A DNA stretch of 64,000 bases from Lentzea albidocapillata (lineage in GTDB: Bacteria; Actinomycetota; Actinomycetes; Mycobacteriales; Pseudonocardiaceae). Under the pieces are notes generated by a model, which did not search any database, was not told where the DNA came from, and was given only the letters and a program-made list of their open reading frames with translations. Numbering within the stretch: position 1 is the stretch's first letter; each line of letters opens with the position of its first letter. The stretch spans positions 1-64,000 of the forward strand of contig NZ_JOEA01000032.1 of the NCBI RefSeq assembly GCF_000719115.1, read 5' to 3'. The translations under genes and the position numbers were made by a program. Shown in pieces: positions 35,728 through 42,962 of this stretch.

Positions 35728-36407
35728 CGGGGGCCGAAGCGGTAACCGAAGCCGCGCACCGTGTGGACGTGACCGGGGTCGGAGGGCACGTCCTCGATCT
35801 TCGCGCGCAACCGCTGCACGCACGCGTCGACCAGCCGTGAGTCGCCGAGGTAGTCGTGCTCCCAGACGGCCTCGAGGATCTGCTGGCGGGTCAGCACGCG
35901 GCCGGGGGTGCGGGACAGTTCGAGCAGCAGCTTCAGCTCGGTCGGCGTCAGCGCGACCTTCACGTCGTTCTTGAGCACCTGCAGGCCTGCCCGATCGATC
36001 ACCAGCGAGCCGTGCCGTTCGATCGACGACGGCTCGGCGACGGTCCGCCGCAGCACGGCGCGGATGCGTGCCTCGAGCACGCGCGGTTCCACGGGCTTGA
36101 CCACGTAGTCGTCCGCGCCCGCCTCCAGGCCCGCGACCACGTCGAAGTCGTCGCCGCGCGCCGTGAGCATGATGATCGGCACCTCGGCGTGCGTGCGCAT
36201 CCGCCGGCACGTCTCGAAGCCGTCGATGCCCGGCAGCATGATGTCGAGGACCACGATGTCGGGACGGGACTCGCGCAGCTTCTCGACGCCTTCCTCACCT
36301 GTTCCCGCTGCTCGGACGTCGTGTCCCTGGCGGCGCAACGCCAGCCCGAGTCCTTCACGCACCGAGGGGTCGTCCTCGACCAGCAACACCATCGCCACGA
36401 GATCCAT
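35724..36407 (-). CDS. OmpR-family response regulator
   Basis: This 227-aa regulator has a receiver domain with VLLVEDDPSVREGLG, phospho-Asp in VVLDIMLPG, MLTARGDD and the Lys of DDYVVKPVEP. A C-terminal winged helix contains LTPTELKLLLELSRTPGRVLTRQQILEAVW and RLVDACVQRLRAKIEDVPSDPGHVHTVRGFGYRF. Starts at 36407 (MDLVAM) and 36392 (MVLLVEDD) are both possible. It is first gene of the regulator-kinase-lipoprotein operon and divergent from the PAP2 gene by 48 bp. Confidence 0.92.
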   Translation of the reverse strand: MDLVAMVLLVEDDPSVREGLGLALRRQGHDVRAAGTGEEGVEKLRESRPDIVVLDIMLPGIDGFETCRRMRTHAEVPIIMLTARGDDFDVVAGLEAGADDYVVKPVEPRVLEARIRAVLRRTVAEPSSIERHGSLVIDRAGLQVLKNDVKVALTPTELKLLLELSRTPGRVLTRQQILEAVWEHDYLGDSRLVDACVQRLRAKIEDVPSDPGHVHTVRGFGYRFGPR

Positions 36408-36455
36408 TATCTGCCGGACACGGCACCGGCGCTGGATCTGTAGCGGAACCATGAC

Positions 36456-37475
36456 ATGGCGTGGACGTTCCCATGGACCGGCTCGCGGAGTGTCGAACCC
36501 ATGGCCGGAAGCTTGCTGGGATTTCTCTTCACGTACTTCGCGCTGGTGTGGACGTCGTTCGGGCAGAAGGCGGAGAACGCCGCGTTGCCTGAGCTGTCAC
36601 TCCAACGCTCGTGGGCGTCCAACGTGGACACGGTGATCATCGTCGCCGCCGTCCTCGTGGTTCTCTTCGCGCGCAAGAAGTCGCTCACGCCGTTGCTGCT
36701 GCTCGGCGGTTCGGTGCTGGGAGCGCAGGTCCTGAAGCTCTACGTGCTGGTGCGTCCGCCGCTCGACGACGACGCCGTCCTGGTGCACAACAGCTTCCCG
36801 AGTGGACACACGACGGCCGCGGTGGCGTCGGTGATCGCGGTGACGATGGCGGTGCCCAGGCGGTTCGCGCTGGTCGTGGCGGTACCGGGGGCGCTCGGCG
36901 CGGGGGCGGTCGCGGCGGAGACGGTGTCGCTCGGCTGGCACCGGTTCAGCGACACGCTCGGTGCGGCGCTGCTGGTCTCGACGCTCGCGTTCCTGTTGCT
37001 GCACAGGTGGACCGCGGGGCTGGTCGTGCCGCCCGCGCTGGCCGTGGGAGGCGTCTGGCTGATCGTGAGCTACCCGCAGGCCACGCCGTCGACCTTGACC
37101 GGCGTCGTGACCGCGGGTGTCGTGCTGCACTTCGGGTGGGCCGTGAGTGGTCTCGGCCGTCGGGGCGATCGAGACCACTCACGACCGGGATCACTCGTCG
37201 TGATCGGTGGCGATCAGCTCGGCGATGGCGTCCAGAGCGGCGTCCGCTCCGTCCCCGTCGGCGCTGAGCACCACCTCGTCACCGTGCATGGCGCCCAGGG
37301 TCATCAGACCCAGAACACTCGCCGCGTCAACGGCTTCGCCGCCGTCCTTGGCGATGCTGACCGTCACCGGCTGGTCGGCGGCGGCCTTCGCCAGCAGTGC
37401 GGCAGGCCGGGCGTGCAGTCCGACCTTGCTGGCCACGGTGACCCGTCGCTCGGCCATGATGGTTCCTCCCGGTAG
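36456..37475 (+). CDS. PAP2-family membrane phosphatase, frame runs antisense through ptsH
   Basis: The first about 229 codons encode a polytopic PAP2 phosphatase with KLYVLVRPP, NSFPSGHTTAAVAS (nucleophile region) and VSLGWHRFSDTLGAALL. The usual Ser-Arg before the last motif reads Glu-Thr. No stop codon occurs in frame before the terminator hairpin at 37142. The frame continues across it and antisense to the complete HPr gene before stopping at 37475, giving a low-complexity tail unlike PAP2. A stop exists one frame away at 37144-37146, exactly at the hairpin, so an ancestral end there followed by a one-base change is likely. Substrates of such enzymes are undecaprenyl, phosphatidic or similar pyro/monophosphates. 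Confidence 0.72.
   Translation: MAWTFPWTGSRSVEPMAGSLLGFLFTYFALVWTSFGQKAENAALPELSLQRSWASNVDTVIIVAAVLVVLFARKKSLTPLLLLGGSVLGAQVLKLYVLVRPPLDDDAVLVHNSFPSGHTTAAVASVIAVTMAVPRRFALVVAVPGALGAGAVAAETVSLGWHRFSDTLGAALLVSTLAFLLLHRWTAGLVVPPALAVGGVWLIVSYPQATPSTLTGVVTAGVVLHFGWAVSGLGRRGDRDHSRPGSLVVIGGDQLGDGVQSGVRSVPVGAEHHLVTVHGAQGHQTQNTRRVNGFAAVLGDADRHRLVGGGLRQQCGRPGVQSDLAGHGDPSLGHDGSSR
37142..37183. terminator. Strong bidirectional terminator between PAP2 and HPr genes
   Basis: CGTGAGTGGTCTCG (37142-37155) pairs perfectly with CGAGACCACTCACG (37170-37183), a 14-bp stem with a 14-nt loop. It lies between the convergent PAP2 and HPr genes, 8 nt after the HPr stop on the minus strand. Confidence 0.85.
37191..37457 (-). 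CDS. ptsH: Phosphocarrier protein HPr
   Basis: This 88-aa PTS protein has the active-site His in KVGLHARPAALL (about residue 15) and the regulatory-Ser region VDAASVLGLMTLGA (about residue 46), as in canonical HPr. It passes phosphate from enzyme I to EIIA (encoded at 39891). The ATG has GGGAGG 8 nt upstream and starts 29 nt after the EIIC stop on the same strand. Enzyme I is not in the window. The Ser-46 position suggests possible regulation, but no HPr kinase gene is nearby. Confidence 0.95.
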   Translation of the reverse strand: MAERRVTVASKVGLHARPAALLAKAAADQPVTVSIAKDGGEAVDAASVLGLMTLGAMHGDEVVLSADGDGADAALDAIAELIATDHDE

Positions 37476-37486
37476 AGCTGGTTTCG

Positions 37487-38794
37487 CTACTGCTTTTCGT
37501 TCGGGTTGCGCTTCGGCTTCGGCTTCTCGCCCACCGCCGTGTCGCCACTGCTGCCGACGATGCTCTCGTCGGCCTCCGGCGACTCGTCATCTTCGCGGCC
37601 AGGCGTCTTCAGGTTCCACTTGGTGATGACGAAGCGGAACAGGAAATAATAGATCGCCGCGTAGACGAGGCCGATCGGGATGATCAGCAACGGCCTCGTC
37701 GCGATGTTGAAGTTGAGCAGGTAGTCGATCACACCCGCCGAGAAGCCGAAACCGTCGTGCACACCCAGCGCGTTGGTGATCGCCAGCGACGTGCCGGTGA
37801 GGAACGCGTGGATGACGTACAGCGGCCAGGCGACGAACATGAACGCGAACTCGAGCGGCTCGGTGACGCCCGTGATGAACGAGGTGAGGGCCGCCGAGCC
37901 CATGATGCCCGCGATGATCTTCTTCTGCGACGGCTTGGCGGTGTGGATGATCGCCAGCGCAGCCGCAGGGAGCGCGAACATGAAGATCGGGAAGAAGCCG
38001 CTCATGAACGTGCCGGCGGTCGGGTCGCCCGCGAAGAACCTCGGGATGTCACCGGTCTTGGTGGCGCCGTCCACCTGGTACTCGCCGAAGACCTGCCACA
38101 TGAACGTGTTCGGGATGTGGTGCAGACCCAGCGGGATGAGCAGGCGGTTGATGACACCGTAGATGCCGGCGCCGAGGATCGTGCTGCCCGAGACGGCCTC
38201 GCCGACCGCGGTCAGGCCCTTGTCGAACCACGGGTAGATGAGGCCCATGAGGACCGCGACCGGGATCATGACGGACGCGACGATGATCGGCACGAAGCGA
38301 CGGCCGCCGAAGAACGCCAGGTACGGCGGCAGCTTGATGCGGTGGTACTTCTGCCACAGAACGGCGGAGATCAGGCCGACCACGATGCCGGTCAGCACGG
38401 AGTAGTTGATCTGCTCCTGCTTGGTGGGATCCTCGGCGAGAGGAAGCACCATCGGCGACATGGCCTTGAACACGGCCTGAGTGACGACGAAGCCGACCAC
38501 GGCGGAGAGTGCGGTCGAGCCGTCGCCACGGCGGGCGAAGCCGATGGCCACACCCACGGCGAACAGCAGCGGCAGGTTGCTGAACAGGGCGTCGCCCGCG
38601 CCGCCGATGACGGCGGCGACCTTGTTCCAGCCCAGGCCGTCCTTGCCGAGCAGGTCAGGCTGACCGAAACGCAGGAGAATCGCGGCGGCGGGCAGTGAGG
38701 CGATCGGCAGCATGAGGCTGCGGCCGAACCGCTGCATACCGGCCAGGCCCTTGAACCCGCGACCGTCTGTCGCCTCTGGGGCGCTGGCGCTCAT
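37487..38794 (-). CDS. PTS EIIC permease (glucose/N-acetylglucosamine family)
   Basis: This 435-aa membrane protein carries the EIIC domain (PF02378) with RSLMLPIASLPAAAILLRFGQ, FVVTQAVF, GLHHIPNTFMWQVF and the signature TGVTEPLEFAFMFVAW. It ends with a hydrophilic tail (SPEADESIVGSSGDTAVGEKPKPKR) and has no fused EIIB, which is encoded separately at 39658. The organisation (EIIC, separate EIIB and EIIA, DasR-like regulator) is that of the Streptomyces N-acetylglucosamine PTS (NagE2/NagF/Crr), so GlcNAc is the likely sugar. ATG has GGGAGG upstream and overlaps the regulator stop. Confidence 0.9.
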   Translation of the reverse strand: MSASAPEATDGRGFKGLAGMQRFGRSLMLPIASLPAAAILLRFGQPDLLGKDGLGWNKVAAVIGGAGDALFSNLPLLFAVGVAIGFARRGDGSTALSAVVGFVVTQAVFKAMSPMVLPLAEDPTKQEQINYSVLTGIVVGLISAVLWQKYHRIKLPPYLAFFGGRRFVPIIVASVMIPVAVLMGLIYPWFDKGLTAVGEAVSGSTILGAGIYGVINRLLIPLGLHHIPNTFMWQVFGEYQVDGATKTGDIPRFFAGDPTAGTFMSGFFPIFMFALPAAALAIIHTAKPSQKKIIAGIMGSAALTSFITGVTEPLEFAFMFVAWPLYVIHAFLTGTSLAITNALGVHDGFGFSAGVIDYLLNFNIATRPLLIIPIGLVYAAIYYFLFRFVITKWNLKTPGREDDESPEADESIVGSSGDTAVGEKPKPKRNPNEKQ

Positions 38795-39546
38795 GTGGTA
38801 CCTCCCTTGGCGGAGTTTGGTCCGGTACCCGGGACGGTCCGGTCCAGTTGCATGGTCACCTGGTAGAGATCGCCCCGGTACCAGGAGGTCACGTCTTCAC
38901 AGGGCCGCCCGTCGGAGCTGGCGACCCTCCTGAACACGAGAAGCGGGCTGCCCTTGCGGACGTCGAGCGCCTTCGCGGTCTCCGCGTCGGCGGTCTCGGC
39001 CCACACGGTCTGCCGCGCGTGGTCGAGCTGAATTCCGTACCGGGTCGCGATGATCTCGTAGATCGATCCGGTCAGGTCGCATCGGTCGAGCTCGGGAAGC
39101 ATGTGCGGGCTGTACCAGCCGGCTTCGAGCGCCAACGGTGCCCCGTCGGCCTTGCGCAGCCGCACGACGCGGTACGCGTACTCGTCGGACTCCAGGCCCA
39201 GTGAGGCCTTCGAGCCGGGTGCCGCCTGGCCGCAGCTGATCACCTCGGTGCTGGGTTCGACCCCGCGTGCCTTCATGTCCGAGGTGAACGAGGCCAGGAA
39301 GAGCTGCAGGTCGTAGCGCCGCTTGGCGGTGAACGTCCCACGTCCCTTGGCCCGCGTGAGCAGGCCGTCGGCGACCAGTTGGCCGACTGCGGCCCGCACG
39401 GTGATGCGAGAGACTCCGTACCGCTCGGCGAGATCGCGCTCGGACGGAATCGGTGAGCCGGGAGCGAGCTCCTGTTCGGCCAGCCGCCGCAGGATCTCGC
39501 GGAGCTGCGCGTGCTTCGGCTTGGGCCCGTCCACGATCTCGTTCAC
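38791..39546 (-). CDS. GntR/HutC-family regulator, DasR-like
   Basis: This 251-aa regulator has an N-terminal winged helix with PGSPIPSERDLAERYGVSRITVRAAVGQLVADGLLTRAKGRGTF. The UTRA effector domain contains FLASFTSDMKARGVEPSTEVIS, RVVRLRKADGAPLALEAGWYSPHMLPEL and SSDGRPCEDVTSWYRGDLYQVTMQL. The family includes DasR/NagR, which respond to glucosamine-6-phosphate or GlcNAc-6-P. Its location beside the EIIC gene and a near-perfect dre site supports a DasR/NagR role (inference). Confidence 0.9.
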   Translation of the reverse strand: MNEIVDGPKPKHAQLREILRRLAEQELAPGSPIPSERDLAERYGVSRITVRAAVGQLVADGLLTRAKGRGTFTAKRRYDLQLFLASFTSDMKARGVEPSTEVISCGQAAPGSKASLGLESDEYAYRVVRLRKADGAPLALEAGWYSPHMLPELDRCDLTGSIYEIIATRYGIQLDHARQTVWAETADAETAKALDVRKGSPLLVFRRVASSDGRPCEDVTSWYRGDLYQVTMQLDRTVPGTGPNSAKGGTT

Positions 39547-39576
39547 TCGCTCACCTCCTCGCTAGTGGTACTTTCC

Positions 39577-39588
39577 GGTCTAGACCAG
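39577..39588. promoter_or_regulatory. dre site (DasR/NagR operator) in divergent PTS promoter
   Basis: CGGTCTAGACCA at 39576-39587 matches 11 of 12 bases of the core dre consensus TGGTCTAGACCA and contains the perfect palindrome GGTCTAGACC (39577-39586). It lies between the DasR-like gene (minus, start 39546) and the EIIB gene (plus, start 39658), where it could control both arms of the PTS regulon. Confidence 0.85.
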
Positions 39589-39657
39589 TTGGTGCGGGAG
39601 AATGCTCCGCGCACCGAGCGGGTGTCAACCGCTGTTACGGGAACGAGAGGTACGAAC

Positions 39658-39894
39658 GTGGCTGACGAGAAGGCTCAGAAGATCCTCGAGGCGCTGGGCG
39701 GCCGGGACAACATCATCGAGATCGAGCCCTGCATCACCCGCCTGCGGTGCGAGCTCGAAGACGGTTCCGTCGTAAACGAGAAGGCGCTGAAGGCGTTGGG
39801 AGCGCACGGAGTCATGCGTTCCGGCAACGTTGTCCAGGTCGTCGTCGGACCTGAGGCGGACACCATCGCGTCGGACATCGAGGACCTGCTGTGA
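39658..39894 (+). CDS. PTS EIIB component (glucose/GlcNAc type)
   Basis: This 78-aa EIIB domain has the phosphorylated cysteine in IEPCITRLRCELEDGS and the following ALKALGAHGVMRSGNVVQVVVGPEAD, typical of GlcNAc/glucose EIIB. The GTG at 39658 is preceded by GAGAGG. It overlaps the EIIA gene by 4 nt. It transfers phosphate from EIIA to the sugar on the EIIC permease encoded divergently. It corresponds to NagF in Streptomyces. Confidence 0.93.
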   Translation: MADEKAQKILEALGGRDNIIEIEPCITRLRCELEDGSVVNEKALKALGAHGVMRSGNVVQVVVGPEADTIASDIEDLL

Positions 39895-40346
39895 GCCTCC
39901 GCGTCGGCAGCCCGGTGGCCGGGCGGGTGGTCGCGCTCTCCGCGGTTCCGGACCAGGTCTTCGCCGAGGCGATGGTCGGGCCCGGCGTGGCCGTTGAACC
40001 GGTTCGATCGAAGGCCGATGTGGTGTCACCGCTCGACGGCACCGTCGTCACGCTGCACCCGCACGCGTTCGTGGTCGCCAACGGTGACGGGGCGGCCATC
40101 CTGGTCCACCTCGGCATCGACACCGTGAAGCGCAAGGGCGAGGGCTTCGAGCTCCACGTCGTCAAGGGCGAGCAGGTCCAGGCCGGTCAGAAGATCGTGA
40201 CGTGGGACCCGGCCGAGGTCGAGGCGGCCGGGTTCGCGCCGATCTGCCCGGTGGTGGCGCTGGACGCGTCCGCCGAGATGCTCGGCGACCTGGCTCTCGA
40301 GGCGGACGTGGTGGCGGGCGACGCCCTGTTCGACTGGTCTCGCTGA
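39891..40346 (+). CDS. crr: PTS EIIA component (glucose-type, Crr)
   Basis: This 151-aa EIIA-Glc domain has SPVAGRVVALSAVPDQVFAEAMVGPGVAVEP, DVVSPLDGTVVTLHPHAFVV (supporting His) and the active-site His in AAILVHLGIDTVKRKGEGFELHV. It receives phosphate from HPr and passes it to EIIB. GTG overlaps the EIIB stop. A terminator follows at 40365. Confidence 0.95.
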   Translation: MSLRVGSPVAGRVVALSAVPDQVFAEAMVGPGVAVEPVRSKADVVSPLDGTVVTLHPHAFVVANGDGAAILVHLGIDTVKRKGEGFELHVVKGEQVQAGQKIVTWDPAEVEAAGFAPICPVVALDASAEMLGDLALEADVVAGDALFDWSR

Positions 40347-40699
40347 GGTGAGCCCGTTCTGGTTCGTCGTCGCCGGCTCCCGGTCGGCGACGACGAGCTG
40401 AATCGAAGCACTTCACCCGGATGGGTCTAGAAGAATCCTCGGTGCGCCGACAGAATTTGGCGTTCTGGGGGCATTGTGCACTGGGTGGGAATCAGTGATC
40501 GGCGTGTGCCGGACAGTTGCTGGGGCAACTTCCGGGTGACGCCGTCTTAGGCCGTTTTCGGCCATTCGCAGTTCCGCAGGGGGCGGGTCCGCGCAGCATG
40601 GGAGAGTTTCGGGCGGCAGCTCGGAGCTCTGTCGGCGTGCGCGTTATTACTCGTTCGCTGAAACATGTCTATGACACGCGATTAGTGGAGGAACCAACG
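40347..40699. promoter_or_regulatory. 353-bp spacer/leader upstream of the secreted peptide gene
   Basis: After the crr terminator this region has no gene and is less GC-rich than its surroundings, with runs such as GCGTTATTACTCG near 40639 and TCTATGACACG near 40668. It should carry the promoter of the peptide-glycosyltransferase pair. GGGTCTAGAAGA at 40423-40434 matches 9 of 12 bases of the dre core and may be a weak DasR-type site. A good ribosome site GGAGG lies at 40687-40691 ahead of the peptide start. Confidence 0.5.
40365..40395 (+). terminator. Terminator hairpin after crr
   Basis: CGTCGTCGCCG (40365-40375) pairs perfectly with CGGCGACGACG (40385-40395), an 11-bp stem with a 9-nt loop, 18 nt after the EIIA stop. 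It separates the PTS transcript from the peptide-glycosyltransferase locus downstream. Confidence 0.75.
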
Positions 40700-41092
40700 G
40701 TGAATTCGCAACGGCTTGCGTTCTTGGACGACCTCGAAGCCGAGCTGTCCGCTCCGAGCGCGGGCAGCCAGGCTGCCGAGTCCGGCACGGGCGTGGCAGG
40801 CCGCAAGATCCGTCACCTCGCCGCGACGTTGCTGGCGAGCGCGTCCTTCTTCACGGTCTCGGCCGGGGTGGCCGGTGCTGGCACCGGATCGGACGTCGTC
40901 GCGAGCGACTGCATGAAGCCCGACTACAAGAACTACACGCACAGCAAGACCTGCAACTTCCTGGACATCCAGAAGTTCGAGTACCGCTACAGCTACTCGC
41001 CGAACCAGGTGCTTTGGTGCCACGTCTTCTGGCACTACTCCTTCACCTGCAACACCTGGTACTACATCGGCACGAAGGAAGCCTGCAACTAG
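40700..41092 (+). CDS. Secreted Cys- and aromatic-rich small protein (possible glycosylated peptide precursor)
   Basis: I do not recognise the family. GTG at 40700 follows GGAGG at 40687-40691. The 130-aa product has a leader-like acidic N terminus (RLAFLDDLEAELSA), a basic stretch RKIRH (35-39), a hydrophobic segment LAATLLASASFFTVSAGVAGA (40-60) resembling a Sec signal with a possible cleavage near residue 60, and a C-terminal domain. That domain has five cysteines (71, 85, 107, 117, 129) and about 15 aromatic residues in 60, e.g. WCHVFWHYSFTCNTWYY. It lies 76 nt upstream of a GT2 glycosyltransferase, on the same strand, and is flanked by a terminator. Codon use is less GC-rich than neighbours. 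It may be a glycocin-like or other secreted bioactive peptide; a structural cell-wall peptide is an alternative. Confidence 0.7.
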   Translation: MNSQRLAFLDDLEAELSAPSAGSQAAESGTGVAGRKIRHLAATLLASASFFTVSAGVAGAGTGSDVVASDCMKPDYKNYTHSKTCNFLDIQKFEYRYSYSPNQVLWCHVFWHYSFTCNTWYYIGTKEACN

Positions 41093-41168
41093 TCGGTGGA
41101 GCTGGACGCGGGTGCCCTTCGCGTGTGCGGCACCCGCGTCTCACCCGCTGACCGGGAAGCGAGGCGTG

Positions 41169-42380
41169 ATGCGCGAGAAGACCATGTCGCCGGGGCCCAA
41201 CCCGTGGATCCGACGCGTGCTGCCCCCGCTCGCCGACCTGAGTTTCACCGGGCAGGAGACGAGTGCAAGGGCGAGTGTCGTGGTGCTGGCCAGGGACGAG
41301 GAGAGGTGCATCGCCCGCTGCCTCGACAGCGTCGTGAACAGCGGGTTCGACGACGTCCTGGTGGTGGACACCGGGTCGGTGGACGGCACGCTGGGCATCG
41401 TCGCGACCTATGCGGACCGGGGTGTGCGGCTGCTTCAGGTGCCGTGGGGCGACTCGTTCGCCGAGGCGCGGAACGTGGCGGTCGACGCCATCGGGGACGG
41501 GTGGGTCGTCTTCGTGGACGCCGACGAGTGGGTGGAGTCGGCCGAGGAGCTCAGGGACTGCCTGGACTCGCTGACCGGTGCCGGGGGACTACCGCGGCTC
41601 GTGTTCGCGCCGAGGATCTTCGACGTGGACCGGGAGACTTACGACGACTCCATCCCGCGCATCTTCCTGGCGGACGGCGGCGTCCGGTTCAAGGGGGCGA
41701 TCCACGAGTACCCGGTGGTGGCGGGAGAGGTCGACGAACCGATCGGGCTGGTCGAGTTGGACGTCGTCTTCCTGCACGACGGGTACCGCCCCGATGTGGT
41801 GGACGCCAAGGGAAAGCGACAGCGCAACATGGAGTTGCTGCGCAGTGCCCTGAAAAGCGATCCTGCCAACCCGCGGTGGTTCTACTTCATGGTCCGTGAC
41901 GCGCTGCCCGTTCTCGGCGGTGACCAGATCGTCGGTCTGTGCGACGCGCTGCGCGATCTCGTGGGGCGCGACACCGGGTCCGGGGACCTACTCGGCGCGG
42001 CCGAGTACTGGAAACTCGCGCTCGCCTTCTCGTGCCAGGGTCTGGTCGCGCTGGGGGACTGGGATTCGGTTCACCGGTTCTGCCGCGATCTGGAACAGGT
42101 CGACGCGCATTACTTCAGCACGATGGCGGAACTGGTCGGCGGAGTGGTGACCAAGCGGGATCTTCTGCGAGCGGTGGAAATCCGGAAAAACGACGATCTG
42201 ATGGCGCGCAGTGCCATCGATCGGGCCGGTCGTCACACCGACGCGCTCATTTGCGCGTTGCTGGGGCGGTTGCGGGGAGAAGGCGAAGCGGACCGTTATC
42301 GGGAGCTTTGCGATCCCTGGGACGACGTCTTCTTCGAGAAGTCGGTGCCGCGCCGCGCTTCTGGGGTTTCGCCAGCCTGA
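41169..42380 (+). CDS. GT2 glycosyltransferase resembling SunS-type peptide glycosyltransferases
   Basis: This protein of about 403 aa has a GT-A/GT2 core: ASVVVLARDEERCIARCLDS, VLVVDTGSVDGTLGIV, FAEARNVAVDAIGDGWVVFVDADEWV (DADE at 117-120, metal/nucleotide-sugar) and GVRFKGAIHEYPVV. A C-terminal helical, TPR-like half follows (about 230-400). This GT2 plus helical tail is the architecture of bacteriocin S/O-glycosyltransferases such as SunS, but also of other GT2-TPR enzymes. ATG at 41169 is chosen for GGGAAG 8 nt upstream; the frame is open to 41112. No transporter, protease or oxidoreductase gene is nearby. The acceptor is probably the adjacent peptide (inference). Confidence 0.75.
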   Translation: MREKTMSPGPNPWIRRVLPPLADLSFTGQETSARASVVVLARDEERCIARCLDSVVNSGFDDVLVVDTGSVDGTLGIVATYADRGVRLLQVPWGDSFAEARNVAVDAIGDGWVVFVDADEWVESAEELRDCLDSLTGAGGLPRLVFAPRIFDVDRETYDDSIPRIFLADGGVRFKGAIHEYPVVAGEVDEPIGLVELDVVFLHDGYRPDVVDAKGKRQRNMELLRSALKSDPANPRWFYFMVRDALPVLGGDQIVGLCDALRDLVGRDTGSGDLLGAAEYWKLALAFSCQGLVALGDWDSVHRFCRDLEQVDAHYFSTMAELVGGVVTKRDLLRAVEIRKNDDLMARSAIDRAGRHTDALICALLGRLRGEGEADRYRELCDPWDDVFFEKSVPRRASGVSPA

Positions 42381-42469
42381 TCCGCGGCACCGTGAGCCCC
42401 GTGCGTGGATGGACCGCTCACGACAGGCCGGAGTTTGGCGCGCGTCGTCCGGGGCGGGACCGTGGAGCC

Positions 42470-42949
42470 ATGACCACGGTCCTGCTCGCGTTCGCGCCGG
42501 GCGTGCTCCTCAAGGGCGCGCTCGCAGGTTTGTTGTGGACAGTCGCCGCGGCCCTCGACGCACCGCCCGAGTCGTTCGTGCTGGCCTGGTTCGGCGTCGT
42601 GCTCGCCGCGATCGATCTGCGGCACCACCGGTTGCCGGACGCCCTCACCCTCCCGTTGGCCGCCTCGCTGCTGCTCCTCCAGTTCCACCACCTGGGAGAA
42701 GCGCTGCTCGCGGCCGCCGTTTTCGGTGGCGCGCATCTCGTCGTCAGACGGGTCAGGCCCGCCGTCATGGGCGGCGGCGACGTGAAGCTCGCCTTCGGGC
42801 TCGGCGCGGCGCTCCCGCTGCCGGCGCTCTTACCTGCGGCGATCCTGTCCAGCGCGGTCACCCTGGCCGTCGCCGCGCTCCGGCGCAGGCGCGCGGTGCC
42901 GCACGGACCGGGCCTGCTGGCCGCCACCTGGGCGTTGACGACGCTGTGA
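42470..42949 (+). CDS. Prepilin peptidase (A24 family), short form
   Basis: This 159-aa membrane protein has five or so hydrophobic segments and the aspartyl-peptidase motifs [17 protein letters not shown] (first Asp) and [13 protein letters not shown] (GxGD, second Asp). It lacks the N-terminal methyltransferase domain, as do most actinobacterial A24 enzymes. The ATG has a nearby GGAG. It lies 13 nt before aroC, as Rv2551c does in M. tuberculosis. It would process type IV/Tad prepilins; none are encoded in the window. Confidence 0.87.
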   Translation: MTTVLLAFAPGVLLKGALAGLLWTVAAALDAPPESFVLAWFGVVLAAIDLRHHRLPDALTLPLAASLLLLQFHHLGEALLAAAVFGGAHLVVRRVRPAVMGGGDVKLAFGLGAALPLPALLPAAILSSAVTLAVAALRRRRAVPHGPGLLAATWALTTL

Positions 42950-42962
42950 AAGGATTGTGAAC

